In this document: positions 16,701 through 30,038 of the stretch, in pieces
Position numbering within the stretch: the first letter of the stretch is position 1
Layout: each line of letters begins with the position of its first letter
Assembly: GCF_000299415.1 (NCBI RefSeq)
Contig: NZ_AMPG01000002.1
Location: 806,001-870,000, forward strand
DNA: 64,000 nt
From: Candidatus Microthrix parvicella Bio17-1
GTDB lineage: Bacteria > Actinomycetota > Acidimicrobiia > Acidimicrobiales > Microtrichaceae
Direction of reading: 5' to 3'
Notes under the pieces: model-generated
What the model was told of the DNA's origin: nothing
The model's database searches: none
What the model saw: only the letters and a program-made list of their open reading frames with translations
Translations under genes and position numbers: made by a program

Positions 16701-16738
16701 CTGCTCATCATCCTTTGGTGGGAGGCCTCACGGCGAGC

Positions 16739-22115
<5,377 letters not shown>

Positions 22116-22130
22116 GCGCTCGCTTGGCCC

Positions 22131-22724
22131 CTACTCCTGCTTGGTCTTGCCCTTCTGTTTCTGCGCCTGCTTCCACTGGCGCACCAGCGTGAGCTCAGCG
22201 GCGCTGCCCACGTCTGCGGCTGATCGGGGCGCGTCGTCGGCGAACACCCCCGCCGCCTCCCGCCAGCCGTCCGGACGGATGCCAAGACGCTTGGCCAGCA
22301 GGGCGACGAAGATCTTGGCCTTCTCCTCCCCGTACCCGGGCAGGGCGCGCAGGCGCCGATACAACTCGGAGCCGTCGGCTGCGGTGGTCCAGACGGCCGA
22401 CGCCACCCCGTCGTACTCGTCGACGAGCATCTCGGCCACCGCGTGTGCCCGCTTGCCCATCGACTTGGGGTAGCGGTGAAGGGCCGGCTTCTCGGAGAAC
22501 AACTCGACCGCCCGATCCTCGCTCAGAGCTGCCAACCCTGCGGGCGAGAATGAGCCGGGCTCGGCCGCCTCCATCCGCTCCCGAAGCCGGGAAGGCGATC
22601 GGAACGCCCACTCCATGGGTACCTGCTGGTCGAGCAGCATGCCGAGCAACAGCGCAAAGGGATCGTCCAACAACAGCGCGTCGTCATCGGGATCGCCGGT
22701 GATGGGAAAGGTCGCTTCGGTCAT
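22131..22724 (-). CDS. HhH-GPD family DNA base-excision-repair-like protein (TIGR03252 type)
   Basis: This 197-residue protein resembles the TIGR03252 family of actinobacterial HhH-GPD proteins. It has the helix-hairpin-helix region LYRRLRALPGYGEEKAKIFVALLAKRLG (about residues 120-150), as in endonuclease III/AlkA-type glycosylases, and an N-terminal region DPFALLLGMLLDQQVPMEWAF that also fits the family. The catalytic Lys/Asp arrangement of the glycosylases is not clearly seen, so lesion specificity is unknown. The ATG at 22724 lies six bases after a -10 box, so a leaderless transcript is likely, separate from the GMC gene just upstream. It ends 15 bases before the convergent regulator. Confidence 0.85.
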   Translation of the reverse strand: MTEATFPITGDPDDDALLLDDPFALLLGMLLDQQVPMEWAFRSPSRLRERMEAAEPGSFSPAGLAALSEDRAVELFSEKPALHRYPKSMGKRAHAVAEMLVDEYDGVASAVWTTAADGSELYRRLRALPGYGEEKAKIFVALLAKRLGIRPDGWREAAGVFADDAPRSAADVGSAAELTLVRQWKQAQKQKGKTKQE

Positions 22725-22730
22725 GGCCCG

Positions 22731-22736
22731 AAGTTA
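22731..22736 (-). promoter_or_regulatory. -10 box (TAACTT) of the leaderless HhH-GPD gene
   Basis: On the minus strand TAACTT ends six bases before the ATG at 22724 and overlaps the stop codon of the upstream GMC-hydrolase gene. The stretch before it shows only a weak resemblance to the PafBC upstream half-site (6 of 9 positions). Confidence 0.4.
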
Positions 22737-25700
22737 CCGGTGGTCTCCAAGAAAGTCGACGATGTGAGGAAACACGTCACGATGGGCGCGACGCCCCAAC
22801 AGCCCGTCCAGGTGTGCGTATCCAGGCAACTCGATGCGGTGGTGCAGGTCCGGACCGTGGTGCGAGCGCAGCCAGGCCACCGAACGGGCCGAACCGGACG
22901 GCAACACCAAACGGTTTCGGGTACCGGCCAGAAACAGGATGGGGAGCTTCAATCGCTCCACGTGGGGCATATAGGAGTCGTCACCGGCGGCGTCCACCAA
23001 TCGCCCGGACGTGAACATGGCGCCAACGTGGTCCATGCCCCGAAGCGACCCCTCCCCGAACAGTTCGGCGATGCGGTCGTGGGTGTACCGGTCGAGGTTG
23101 GCATGAGCATGGGTGGGTCCATAGAAAAAGAACACCCAGCGACACACCGGCGAATCGCACCGCTCACCGTGAGCCAGCGGCGTCGACCGCACCGCCAGGT
23201 CGGCCAGCCGCGCCGAGAGCCCGGTACCACGGTCGGGAAACACCGAGGTGAAGCCCAGCGCCTCCAGCTTGGGCCCCGGCCGCAGGCGCGCTCGAAGCCG
23301 GGTGAACCCGGGCACGTCAAAGTGCGCCGACATCTGGGAACACACCACCGAGCCCACCCCCTCCAACCCATCGAGCAGCGACATCAGCACCGTGGCCGAG
23401 CCGACGCAGTGGGCCACCACCGACACCTCCTCCGCGCCGGCCTCGCTGCGAACCCGGTTGACGGCGGCCGGCCAATCGAGGCGTGCGATCTCGTCCAGGT
23501 TGGACGGCGAGCCCGCCCCGGGAAACAGGATCGACGATCGGTAGTCGAAGAGCCACACGTCGTAGCCCGCCGCCACCAACACCTCGGTGAGGTTGGGTGC
23601 CGCGGCGTCCAGCAAATAGTGATCGGACGACATGCCAAAACCTGGTGCGAGCAACACCGGCCCGGCGGTCCCGCCCCGGAAACGCGATAGACCCACCACC
23701 GGTTCGGCAGGCATCGCGTCGGACCAGGTGCCGTTGCGATCGAGCCAGCTTCGGGTTGGCTCCGGCAACGCCAACTCACGCCGTCGTTCCAGTTTCCGTT
23801 GTGCGTCGCGCAGTTCCTTGCCGGCCACCGCCACCTTGCCGAAGGCACCGGTCATCGGCAGCGCGAAGGCCCCCAGGAACGAGCCGATCGCACCCGCCTG
23901 TTCCCTGAACGACCCACCTTGGGGACCTCGGAACGACAGGCCCATGCGCACCGCGTCGAAGGGGGCCAAACGTGCCATGCCGTACGACCTGATCGCTCCC
24001 TGCTCCGGCGGATCTCCAAATTCGGGGTGAATGGCCACCACCATTTCGGTGGCGTCCCACAACCAATCCATGCCCGGCTGGTCAAGAATCAACTTGTCGG
24101 CATCCAGCCGGTACCGCCCGCCGGCAACGTCACGAAGGCCCAGCCGGTATTCCATGCGGTGCCCCACCGACTGATCAGGGTCCTCAACCACCAACCGCAA
24201 CGTGCCCCAGGTGACCGTCATCGGCGCGGGGTGCAGTAGCGGCGCCTCCACGGTGCCGGTGACCCGAAGCGTTGTGCCCTCAGGGTCGCGACGCACCTCA
24301 GCGGGGTCGTCCACCGCCACCCGCAGCGACAGCGTGATCGGCGAGGCCTGACCATCGACCATCACGTGACCACCAAGGCGCTCACCAAAGCGAACCTGTG
24401 GGCCGACCACCACCGGCGCCGTCCCTTCGGCCGATGACCCCTCGGGCGGGGACACCGGCTCGACCGGGTCCGGATCGAGGCCCAACTCCAGCAGCAACAG
24501 CCGGGCTGTCCGCTCAGCCAGGGCCGCGATGGTGAGCGACGGGTTTGCCCCCAACGACCGAGGAATGATCGACCCATCGGTCACGTACAGGCCCCGATGC
24601 ACGTGTCGACCCATCGCCCCGGCGTACACCTGCCCGCGATCGTTGACGACGCCGTCGCCTGCGTCACACGACATCACGCAGCCGCCAAGGGGATGCACCG
24701 ACACCGGCCGGTTGCCCAGTCGACCGCGGTGGCCCGGGTTACCCACCGGGCGCCCGCCCAGTTCGCGCGCCGCCGCTGCCAGCCGCCGTCCGCCCTCGGT
24801 GAGTGACCGCTGCATGCCGGCGCCCGGCCAGCGGATATCGATCCCCGAACCGGCCAACACCACCTCGCCCTCGGCATCGTCGGCCGACATGAACAAGGTG
24901 GTGGTGGTGCGGCCGACCGCCCCGGCATACGGACCGTCCATGAGCGAACGCAACCAGTCGCGAATGCGTCCGGGCCCCTCGTTCAGGGGCAATTTGTCGA
25001 GGATCGCGGAGATTGCGATCAGCAGGGGGGTCAGCCGGGCGAAGGCCACCGGCACGGTGCCGTCCTGCATCATCCAGGCGTCAACGCCTGGATCATCCGG
25101 CGCGGCGTCCTTCGGGGTACCACGGATCATCCCGGTGATCGTGGGTCCGACCCCCAGCCAGCCATCGCCGGAATCGCCGGGCACGCCCACCGAGCCCACA
25201 TGGGCGTCGGTGTCGAACCCCCACGCGATCAGGTCGCCGTTGCCGGAGAAGCGTTGACCCAACATGGGCGAGACGTCCAAACCGACCGCTCTGGATCTGA
25301 GCAGGATTTCGGTGGAACCAAGGGCGCCGGCCGCCAGCAGCACCTGATCGGCCTCCACGCGGCGCTGCACCGATGGGTCCATCGTGTCGGCCACCACCAC
25401 CGCCCAGCCGTGCGCCGTGGCCTCAACCCGTTGCACCGAACACCGGGCGAACACCGAGGCGCCAAGGCGGCGTGCCCCATACAGATAGTTGCGGTCGTAG
25501 GTTTGTTTCGCTCCGACATTGCACCCGGTCATGCAATTGCCACACCCGTTACATGCCGTCATGTATTCGCCGGTGCTGTTGAAGCCGTCCTCAAAAGCCA
25601 CGTTGAGGGGCGCCCGCTGGACCACTCCGCCAACCTCCTCGGCCTCGGCCATGGCCTCCAGCGCAGTCAGCTTGTCGACCCTGCGCCCATCGGGCAACGG

Positions 25701-26249
25701 CGTGGTGCCCACCATGGACCCCACGCGGTCGAAATCATGTGGCCACTCCGGATCCTCCCTGATCGCCGTCGGCCAGCGCCGGTCGCCCATCACGCTCTCG
25801 TCGGGCACCACCGAGACCGACGCGTTGATCAACGAGGTCCCTCCCACGCCGCAACCGGTCAGCACCATCAGGTCGTCGAAGACGCGCAGATCGAAGAGCC
25901 CGTCCGCCGGGCCGACCCGGCGACCGTGACGCCACAGTTGGGCCTGGGACAGCAGCTCGCCGGGCGATTCGGGAAACGTTCCGGTTTGCTGGGCCCGCCC
26001 GCGCTCGAGGACACCGACGTTCAGCCCGGCGCGAGCCAGCCGGTAGGCCAAAACGGAACCGGCGGGACCGGTGCCCACCACGAGCGCGTCATAGCGCGTG
26101 CGCAGGCACTTGGGCCCGGTTCGAATCGGACAGGGTTTCGGGGGCTGTGGGTCGATGTACCCACAGTTCATCGCCAGAGCGTGAGCACGCAACCAGAATG
26201 GACGGCGATTGAGTGGAAAATGAGTGGCCATTGACCAGATGCCGTCCAT
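22734..26249 (-). CDS. GMC oxidoreductase fused to an alpha/beta hydrolase (cholesterol-oxidase-like)
   Basis: This 1171-residue two-domain protein has an FAD-binding GMC oxidoreductase part at about residues 50-590 with the dinucleotide loop VVGTGPAGS (57-65), a four-Cys cluster ACNGCGNCMTGC near residue 225, and the active-site SVHPLGGCVM segment near residue 515. After a linker it has an alpha/beta hydrolase (about 850-1171) beginning VLLAPGFGMSS. The nucleophile elbow reads AHCVGS with Cys948 where lipases have Ser. Similar fused proteins exist in ChoD-like sterol oxidases. The substrate is not determinable; a sterol or other hydrophobic alcohol is inferred. The start is uncertain: ATG 26249 or 26231. 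Confidence 0.85.
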   Translation of the reverse strand: MDGIWSMATHFPLNRRPFWLRAHALAMNCGYIDPQPPKPCPIRTGPKCLRTRYDALVVGTGPAGSVLAYRLARAGLNVGVLERGRAQQTGTFPESPGELLSQAQLWRHGRRVGPADGLFDLRVFDDLMVLTGCGVGGTSLINASVSVVPDESVMGDRRWPTAIREDPEWPHDFDRVGSMVGTTPLPDGRRVDKLTALEAMAEAEEVGGVVQRAPLNVAFEDGFNSTGEYMTACNGCGNCMTGCNVGAKQTYDRNYLYGARRLGASVFARCSVQRVEATAHGWAVVVADTMDPSVQRRVEADQVLLAAGALGSTEILLRSRAVGLDVSPMLGQRFSGNGDLIAWGFDTDAHVGSVGVPGDSGDGWLGVGPTITGMIRGTPKDAAPDDPGVDAWMMQDGTVPVAFARLTPLLIAISAILDKLPLNEGPGRIRDWLRSLMDGPYAGAVGRTTTTLFMSADDAEGEVVLAGSGIDIRWPGAGMQRSLTEGGRRLAAAARELGGRPVGNPGHRGRLGNRPVSVHPLGGCVMSCDAGDGVVNDRGQVYAGAMGRHVHRGLYVTDGSIIPRSLGANPSLTIAALAERTARLLLLELGLDPDPVEPVSPPEGSSAEGTAPVVVGPQVRFGERLGGHVMVDGQASPITLSLRVAVDDPAEVRRDPEGTTLRVTGTVEAPLLHPAPMTVTWGTLRLVVEDPDQSVGHRMEYRLGLRDVAGGRYRLDADKLILDQPGMDWLWDATEMVVAIHPEFGDPPEQGAIRSYGMARLAPFDAVRMGLSFRGPQGGSFREQAGAIGSFLGAFALPMTGAFGKVAVAGKELRDAQRKLERRRELALPEPTRSWLDRNGTWSDAMPAEPVVGLSRFRGGTAGPVLLAPGFGMSSDHYLLDAAAPNLTEVLVAAGYDVWLFDYRSSILFPGAGSPSNLDEIARLDWPAAVNRVRSEAGAEEVSVVAHCVGSATVLMSLLDGLEGVGSVVCSQMSAHFDVPGFTRLRARLRPGPKLEALGFTSVFPDRGTGLSARLADLAVRSTPLAHGERCDSPVCRWVFFFYGPTHAHANLDRYTHDRIAELFGEGSLRGMDHVGAMFTSGRLVDAAGDDSYMPHVERLKLPILFLAGTRNRLVLPSGSARSVAWLRSHHGPDLHHRIELPGYAHLDGLLGRRAHRDVFPHIVDFLGDHR

Positions 26250-26267
26250 CGTTGTGCAGCATCGGGC

Positions 26268-26273
26268 ACACTA
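26268..26273 (-). promoter_or_regulatory. -10 box (TAGTGT) of the GMC-hydrolase gene
   Basis: TAGTGT on the minus strand lies 18 bases before ATG 26249, giving a leader of about 12 bases. No convincing -35 is visible, and this leader carries no Shine-Dalgarno. Confidence 0.3.
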
Positions 26274-26349
26274 TTGAAACCTCATTCGCTTCAGCGCTCA
26301 TTGACGTACCGCACCCGGCCCACCGGCCCGGCCGGTACAAAGGCTCGCC

Positions 26350-26739
26350 ATGCTCCTGTCCAACGTTCCGTCGTCAGTGCTTCATCAGGCCGATCATCGG
26401 CACGGTAGCTCCGATCTGGCCCCCATCGGTCAGGCGGCGCCCCAGAGTCGACATGGGAGCTTTCGAGTGGTGCTGGGCGACGGCTTCGCCCGAGACACCG
26501 TGGTGGTGCGGTACGGCGGTGTCGAGTTGGCTCGGCGCTGCGGCGTGTCCACCCGTCCCGATGGGAACGCCGGGGTGATCGTCGCCGAGGTGCCGGTGGG
26601 CGCGGCGGACCACCACCTCACCATCGAGGTGGTCGGCCGCCTGATGTCGGGCTCGATGCAACTCTCGCCACCGACCGCGGGTGAGGTTACCGTCAAAGCC
26701 AACCTCGACCGCCTCAACCTGCACCTGACCCTCGTCTGA
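26350..26739 (+). CDS. Small hypothetical protein of 129 residues
   Basis: The C-terminal two thirds look like a real compact beta-rich protein (SFRVVLGDGFARDTVVVRYGGVELARRCGVSTRPDGNAGVIV and onward), without a signal peptide or membrane segment. The N-terminal 35 residues are less protein-like, so the true start could be later. The start used is ATG 26350; no clear ribosome site or -10 box precedes it. A competing minus-strand reading over the same bases looks less convincing. It lies divergent from the GMC gene and converges on ino1. No family is recognised and the function is unknown. Confidence 0.45.
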   Translation: MLLSNVPSSVLHQADHRHGSSDLAPIGQAAPQSRHGSFRVVLGDGFARDTVVVRYGGVELARRCGVSTRPDGNAGVIVAEVPVGAADHHLTIEVVGRLMSGSMQLSPPTAGEVTVKANLDRLNLHLTLV

Positions 26740-26752
26740 ACGGAGAGCGGAA

Positions 26753-26776
26753 GGCGGGGCTGGGAGCGCAGCCGCC
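26753..26776. terminator. GC-rich hairpin between two convergent genes
   Basis: A stem of the form GGCGGGGCTG, a six-base loop and CAGCCGCC occupies the short space between the plus-strand hypothetical gene and the end of ino1. There is no T tract, so it may help termination in both directions only through the hairpin itself. Confidence 0.3.
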
Positions 26777-28098
26777 TACTCGTCCTCGGCGTGGGTGACG
26801 GGCTCTTCGCCCAGCCATGCACGAAGGGTGTTCTTCAGCTTGATCTGCTGGATGAAGATGTCGTGCTCGGGTGGGATCCCACCGAGGGCGTCGGGCGCCT
26901 TCCAGTAGAAGCTCAGCCACTCCTGAAGCCCGGACTGTCCGGCGCGCTGGGCCAGGTCGAGGAACAGCGCCAGGTCCAACACGATCGGGGCGGCGAGGAT
27001 CGAGTCCCGACACAGGAAGTCCACCTTGATCTGCATCGGATAGCCCATCCAGCCGAAGATGTCGATGTTGTCCCAGCCCTCCTTGTTGTCACCCCGGGGC
27101 GGGTAGTAGTTGATGCGCACCACGTGGTCGAGGTTGCCGTACAGGTCGGGGTACAACTCAGGCTGAAGGATGGTGTCCAGCACACCCAGCTTGGACATCT
27201 CCTTGGTCTTGAAGTTCTCGGGATCATCCAGCACCTCGCCGTCCCGGTTACCCAGAATGTTGGTGGAGTACCAGCCACGCACGCCCAGCATGCGGGCCTT
27301 GAACCCTGGGGCCAGGATGGTCTTCATCAGTGTCTGGCCGGTCTTGAAGTCCTTGCCGGTGAACGGCACGCCTCGCTCGGCGGCCAGCATGGCCGCCCAG
27401 GGGGTGTCGACCGCCAGGTTGGGGGCGCCGTTGGCAAACGGCACACCCGAGCTCAGCGCCGCCCACGCATACATCTGCGAGGGGGAGATGTTGGGGTCGT
27501 TCGCCTTCATACCGGCCTCGAAGGCATCGGGGTCGGCGTGCACATCGGATTCCACCTGGTAGGCCTCGGTCGAGCCGGTCCACACCATCACCAGACGATC
27601 GCAGTTCTCCTCCTCCTTGAACCGGGCGATGTCCTCAACCAGTTGCTGGGCCAGGTCCCACTTGTTGGCCCCTTCCTTCACCCGGATGCCCTCCAGCTTG
27701 GACACCCAACGCTGATCGAACACTGCCGGCATCGACGTAACGCCCTCCATCTCGCCGGAGATCGGGGCCAGGTCTGCCTCCTGCAGCACCCCACAGGTGC
27801 GTGCGGCCTCCAGCGCATTGGCCGAGATGGGGTCCCACCCACCGAACGCCATGTCGTCCATGCCGGCCAACGGGGCGAAGTCCTTGATCATCGGGTTGCG
27901 GCCCTCCTCGCGACGTCCGAGGCGAATGTGGGCCATCTGGGTGAGGCTGCCGATTGGCGCGGCCAGCCCCTGGCGGGCGGCCATGATGCCGGCGATCGTG
28001 GTGGTGGACACCGCCCCCATGCCCGGCATCAGCAGGCCGAGGCGCCCGGTGGCGGGCGCGATGTCGAGCGGTTGTGGGGTACTGCTTGGCTGGGTCAC
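26776..28098 (-). CDS. ino1: Inositol-3-phosphate synthase
   Basis: This 440-residue NAD-dependent synthase converts glucose 6-phosphate to inositol 3-phosphate, the entry to phosphatidylinositol and, in many actinobacteria, mycothiol. The Rossmann segment GLLMPGMGAVSTTTIAGIM near residue 20 and the catalytic region PGFKARMLGVRGWYSTNILGN plus LDHVVRINYYPPRGDNKEGWDNID near residue 290 are clear. It is longer than the short mycobacterial Ino1 (about 367 residues) and resembles the longer bacterial form. I chose GTG 28098 because AAGGATC precedes it at eight bases; GTG 28146 would add 16 residues. A LysR-type regulator is divergent from it, 84-132 bases away depending on the start used. Confidence 0.92.
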   Translation of the reverse strand: MTQPSSTPQPLDIAPATGRLGLLMPGMGAVSTTTIAGIMAARQGLAAPIGSLTQMAHIRLGRREEGRNPMIKDFAPLAGMDDMAFGGWDPISANALEAARTCGVLQEADLAPISGEMEGVTSMPAVFDQRWVSKLEGIRVKEGANKWDLAQQLVEDIARFKEEENCDRLVMVWTGSTEAYQVESDVHADPDAFEAGMKANDPNISPSQMYAWAALSSGVPFANGAPNLAVDTPWAAMLAAERGVPFTGKDFKTGQTLMKTILAPGFKARMLGVRGWYSTNILGNRDGEVLDDPENFKTKEMSKLGVLDTILQPELYPDLYGNLDHVVRINYYPPRGDNKEGWDNIDIFGWMGYPMQIKVDFLCRDSILAAPIVLDLALFLDLAQRAGQSGLQEWLSFYWKAPDALGGIPPEHDIFIQQIKLKNTLRAWLGEEPVTHAEDE

Positions 28099-28205
28099 GG
28101 CTGGATCCTTGGGTGTTGAGTTGGACAGTGCTTCGTTCGAGTCCACCGGGCGGGCGCGCCGGCGGTGGGTTCATCAGAGTGTTGTTGACAGCTTCCCTAG
28201 AGTCA

Positions 28206-28225
28206 ATGCCATGATTCATCGGCAT
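28206..28225. promoter_or_regulatory. Candidate LysR operator between ino1 and the LysR gene
   Basis: ATGCC, ten bases, GGCAT is a perfect 5-base inverted repeat, with a second small palindrome (ATGATTCAT) inside. It is five bases before the LysR start codon and about 107 bases before ino1. Such a site is typical for autoregulated LysR systems controlling the divergent gene. A TTGACA also lies at about 28185-28190. Confidence 0.4.
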
Positions 28226-28230
28226 GTCTT

Positions 28231-29178
28231 ATGAATAGCCCCTCGCTCTTCGCTGTTCCCTCACTGTCCACGCAGCAGTTGCGCTACCTGCAGACAGCTG
28301 CCCGCGCCCCCAGCTGGACCGAGGCCGCCAACGAACTCCGGGTCACCCAATCGGCGCTCAGCCAGGGAATCGCCGAGTTGGAACGGCGCCTCGGCATCGA
28401 GCTGTTCGAACGGGTGGGGCGGCGCCGGGTGTTGTCGTCGGCGGGCAACGAGATCCTGGTCCAGGCCGACCGGGTGCTGGCCCAGGCCGCCGATCTGGGG
28501 CGGCTTGCGGAACGTCTTCGTCACGGTTTTGCGGGCGCCTACCGGCTGGGGCTCATCGACTCGGCTGCGGTGGCCACCTGCCGACCTGCCCTGGCTGCCG
28601 TCCGGCGGCTGGCGGGCGATGCGCTGAACGTCATCGTCGACACCTCGGTGCCACTCACCCGGGCGGTCCAACGAGGCGAGTTGGACCTGGCCGTCGTTGT
28701 CGCCGACAACGCCGCCCTCACCAGTGGCGGGTCGCAGCTTGGGTCGGAGTCCAACGTCGCCGTCACGGCGGTGGCCGAGGAGCCGATGGTGATCGTCGCC
28801 CCCGCCAACGTTTCCACCGAGGTGGTGACCGACCCGCGACGTTGGGGCCCATGGGTGATGCCACCCGAAGGGTCGACCACCCGGGTACTCCTCGACGCCG
28901 CCCTGCGTGCCCGGGGTGCCGACCCGACGACCACCCTCGAGAGCTCCAACCCCACCGTGTTGTTGTCGATGGTGGAGCTGGGGCTCGGTTGGGCCGTGCT
29001 GCCCGACCATGCCCCCGGACTGCAACGACGCGGGACCGGCGCCAAGCCGACCGGCGCCAAGCCGACCGGCGCCGAGGTGGTGATCATCGGTGAACTCATC
29101 GCCCGGCGCTTGGTCGCCGTGACCCGCACGGGGGCGCCGTCCGACCCGCGCACCGAGCGATTCCTCGTCTCGGTGTAA
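28231..29178 (+). CDS. LysR-family transcriptional regulator
   Basis: This 315-residue regulator has the N-terminal LysR helix-turn-helix (LSTQQLRYLQTAARAPSWTEAANELRVTQSALSQGIAELERRLGIELFER, about residues 10-60) and a C-terminal periplasmic-binding-like co-inducer domain (about 95-300). A small three-copy Gly/Ala-Lys-Pro-Thr segment near residue 275 comes from short DNA repeats. It is transcribed away from ino1 and may regulate it. LysR proteins usually bind T-N11-A dyads; a palindrome five bases before its start fits autoregulation. The co-inducer is unknown. It is followed on the opposite strand by a thioesterase gene. Confidence 0.92.
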   Translation: MNSPSLFAVPSLSTQQLRYLQTAARAPSWTEAANELRVTQSALSQGIAELERRLGIELFERVGRRRVLSSAGNEILVQADRVLAQAADLGRLAERLRHGFAGAYRLGLIDSAAVATCRPALAAVRRLAGDALNVIVDTSVPLTRAVQRGELDLAVVVADNAALTSGGSQLGSESNVAVTAVAEEPMVIVAPANVSTEVVTDPRRWGPWVMPPEGSTTRVLLDAALRARGADPTTTLESSNPTVLLSMVELGLGWAVLPDHAPGLQRRGTGAKPTGAKPTGAEVVIIGELIARRLVAVTRTGAPSDPRTERFLVSV

Positions 29179-29228
29179 TTGGAGTCGGCCGACGGGCTCA
29201 AACAGACCAGCCGACAGGCTCAATCGAT

Positions 29229-30038
29229 TCAGCCGACGGGCTCGAACAGCAGGGTCTGCACCGCACGACCGAGGCGGCCACGCTCGTCGTACAGGTCGGC
29301 TTCGGCGGTGCCGATGCCCTCGTCGGTGAATCGGGTCACCGCGTCGACGGCCACCCACTCCCCCACCGGCAGCCGGTGCACGGTCACGGTGAGGTCGGGG
29401 TTGATGAAGGTCGCCTCCGAGAGGTCGACGACGCTCGAAATGCCGTTGAGGAAGTCGGCGGCCGCCACCACCCGCTGAAACCCGGTCGGCTCCACCCCGG
29501 GCAGGACCGGCACCCTGAGTCGGATCCAGTCGGTGGCCGGGCCGGGCTCGCTGAACGATCCCTTGACCACGCGGTGTTCGGTCCCATCGGCATGAAAGAC
29601 GAGCTGGTCGTCGGGAAAGTCCCAGTCGAGGCTGCTCTGCCCGACGGATCGATCGGCGATCTGCGGCTCGACCGGGCGGATCAGACCGTCGGGCAACGTC
29701 ATCTCGCGACGTCGGATGGCCAGGATCGAGGCCCGCGCCAGCCGACGACCCTCGTCGTCGGCGATCACCACCTCGGCCACCTGCACCTTGCGACCCGGCC
29801 GCACGATCTCGGCGTGAACGCTGAGCGGGGCGAGGGGCACGGCCCGTTCGAGATCCAGGGTCAGCCGGACGGGCAGGTGCGCGTCCGCACCGCTGTCGAC
29901 CAGCACGGTCTCGGCGGCGTGGGCCACCAGCGCCGCGGTCGGACCACCGTGCAACGCGTTGGGTGACCACGGCCCCCGGCTCAACCCGGTGGGCTGGTAG
30001 CGGCCGTCGCCGAGCGGAACGAACAGCGAGTCGGCCAT
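29229..30038 (-). CDS. Acyl-CoA thioesterase-like protein (hotdog fold)
   Basis: This 269-residue protein is like the actinobacterial double-hotdog thioesterase family. Recognisable are SPNALHGGPTAALVAHAAE near residue 25, LERAVPLAPLSVHAEIVRPGRKVQVAEVVI near residue 68, and ISSVVDLSEATFINPDLTVTVHRLPVGEWVAVDA at about 200-235. TesB-like enzymes hydrolyse acyl-CoA thioesters. The active-site residues are not obvious from one sequence. The ATG overlaps the stop of the diaminopimelate dehydrogenase gene (ATGA), so the two are translated together. A role in acyl-CoA metabolism is inferred. Confidence 0.8.
   Translation of the reverse strand: MADSLFVPLGDGRYQPTGLSRGPWSPNALHGGPTAALVAHAAETVLVDSGADAHLPVRLTLDLERAVPLAPLSVHAEIVRPGRKVQVAEVVIADDEGRRLARASILAIRRREMTLPDGLIRPVEPQIADRSVGQSSLDWDFPDDQLVFHADGTEHRVVKGSFSEPGPATDWIRLRVPVLPGVEPTGFQRVVAAADFLNGISSVVDLSEATFINPDLTVTVHRLPVGEWVAVDAVTRFTDEGIGTAEADLYDERGRLGRAVQTLLFEPVG

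Noticed and set aside
22725-22760. PafBC-type promoter before the HhH-GPD gene
   Set aside because: Only about six of nine positions of the upstream half fit, so only the -10 box is annotated.
26374-26724. A minus-strand gene opposite the 129-residue hypothetical protein
   Set aside because: Its composition is His/Gly/Arg-rich and less protein-like than the plus-strand reading.
28147-28225. An alternative, longer ino1 start or overlapping small gene
   Set aside because: Readings in this stretch are in other frames, lack ribosome sites and are not protein-like.
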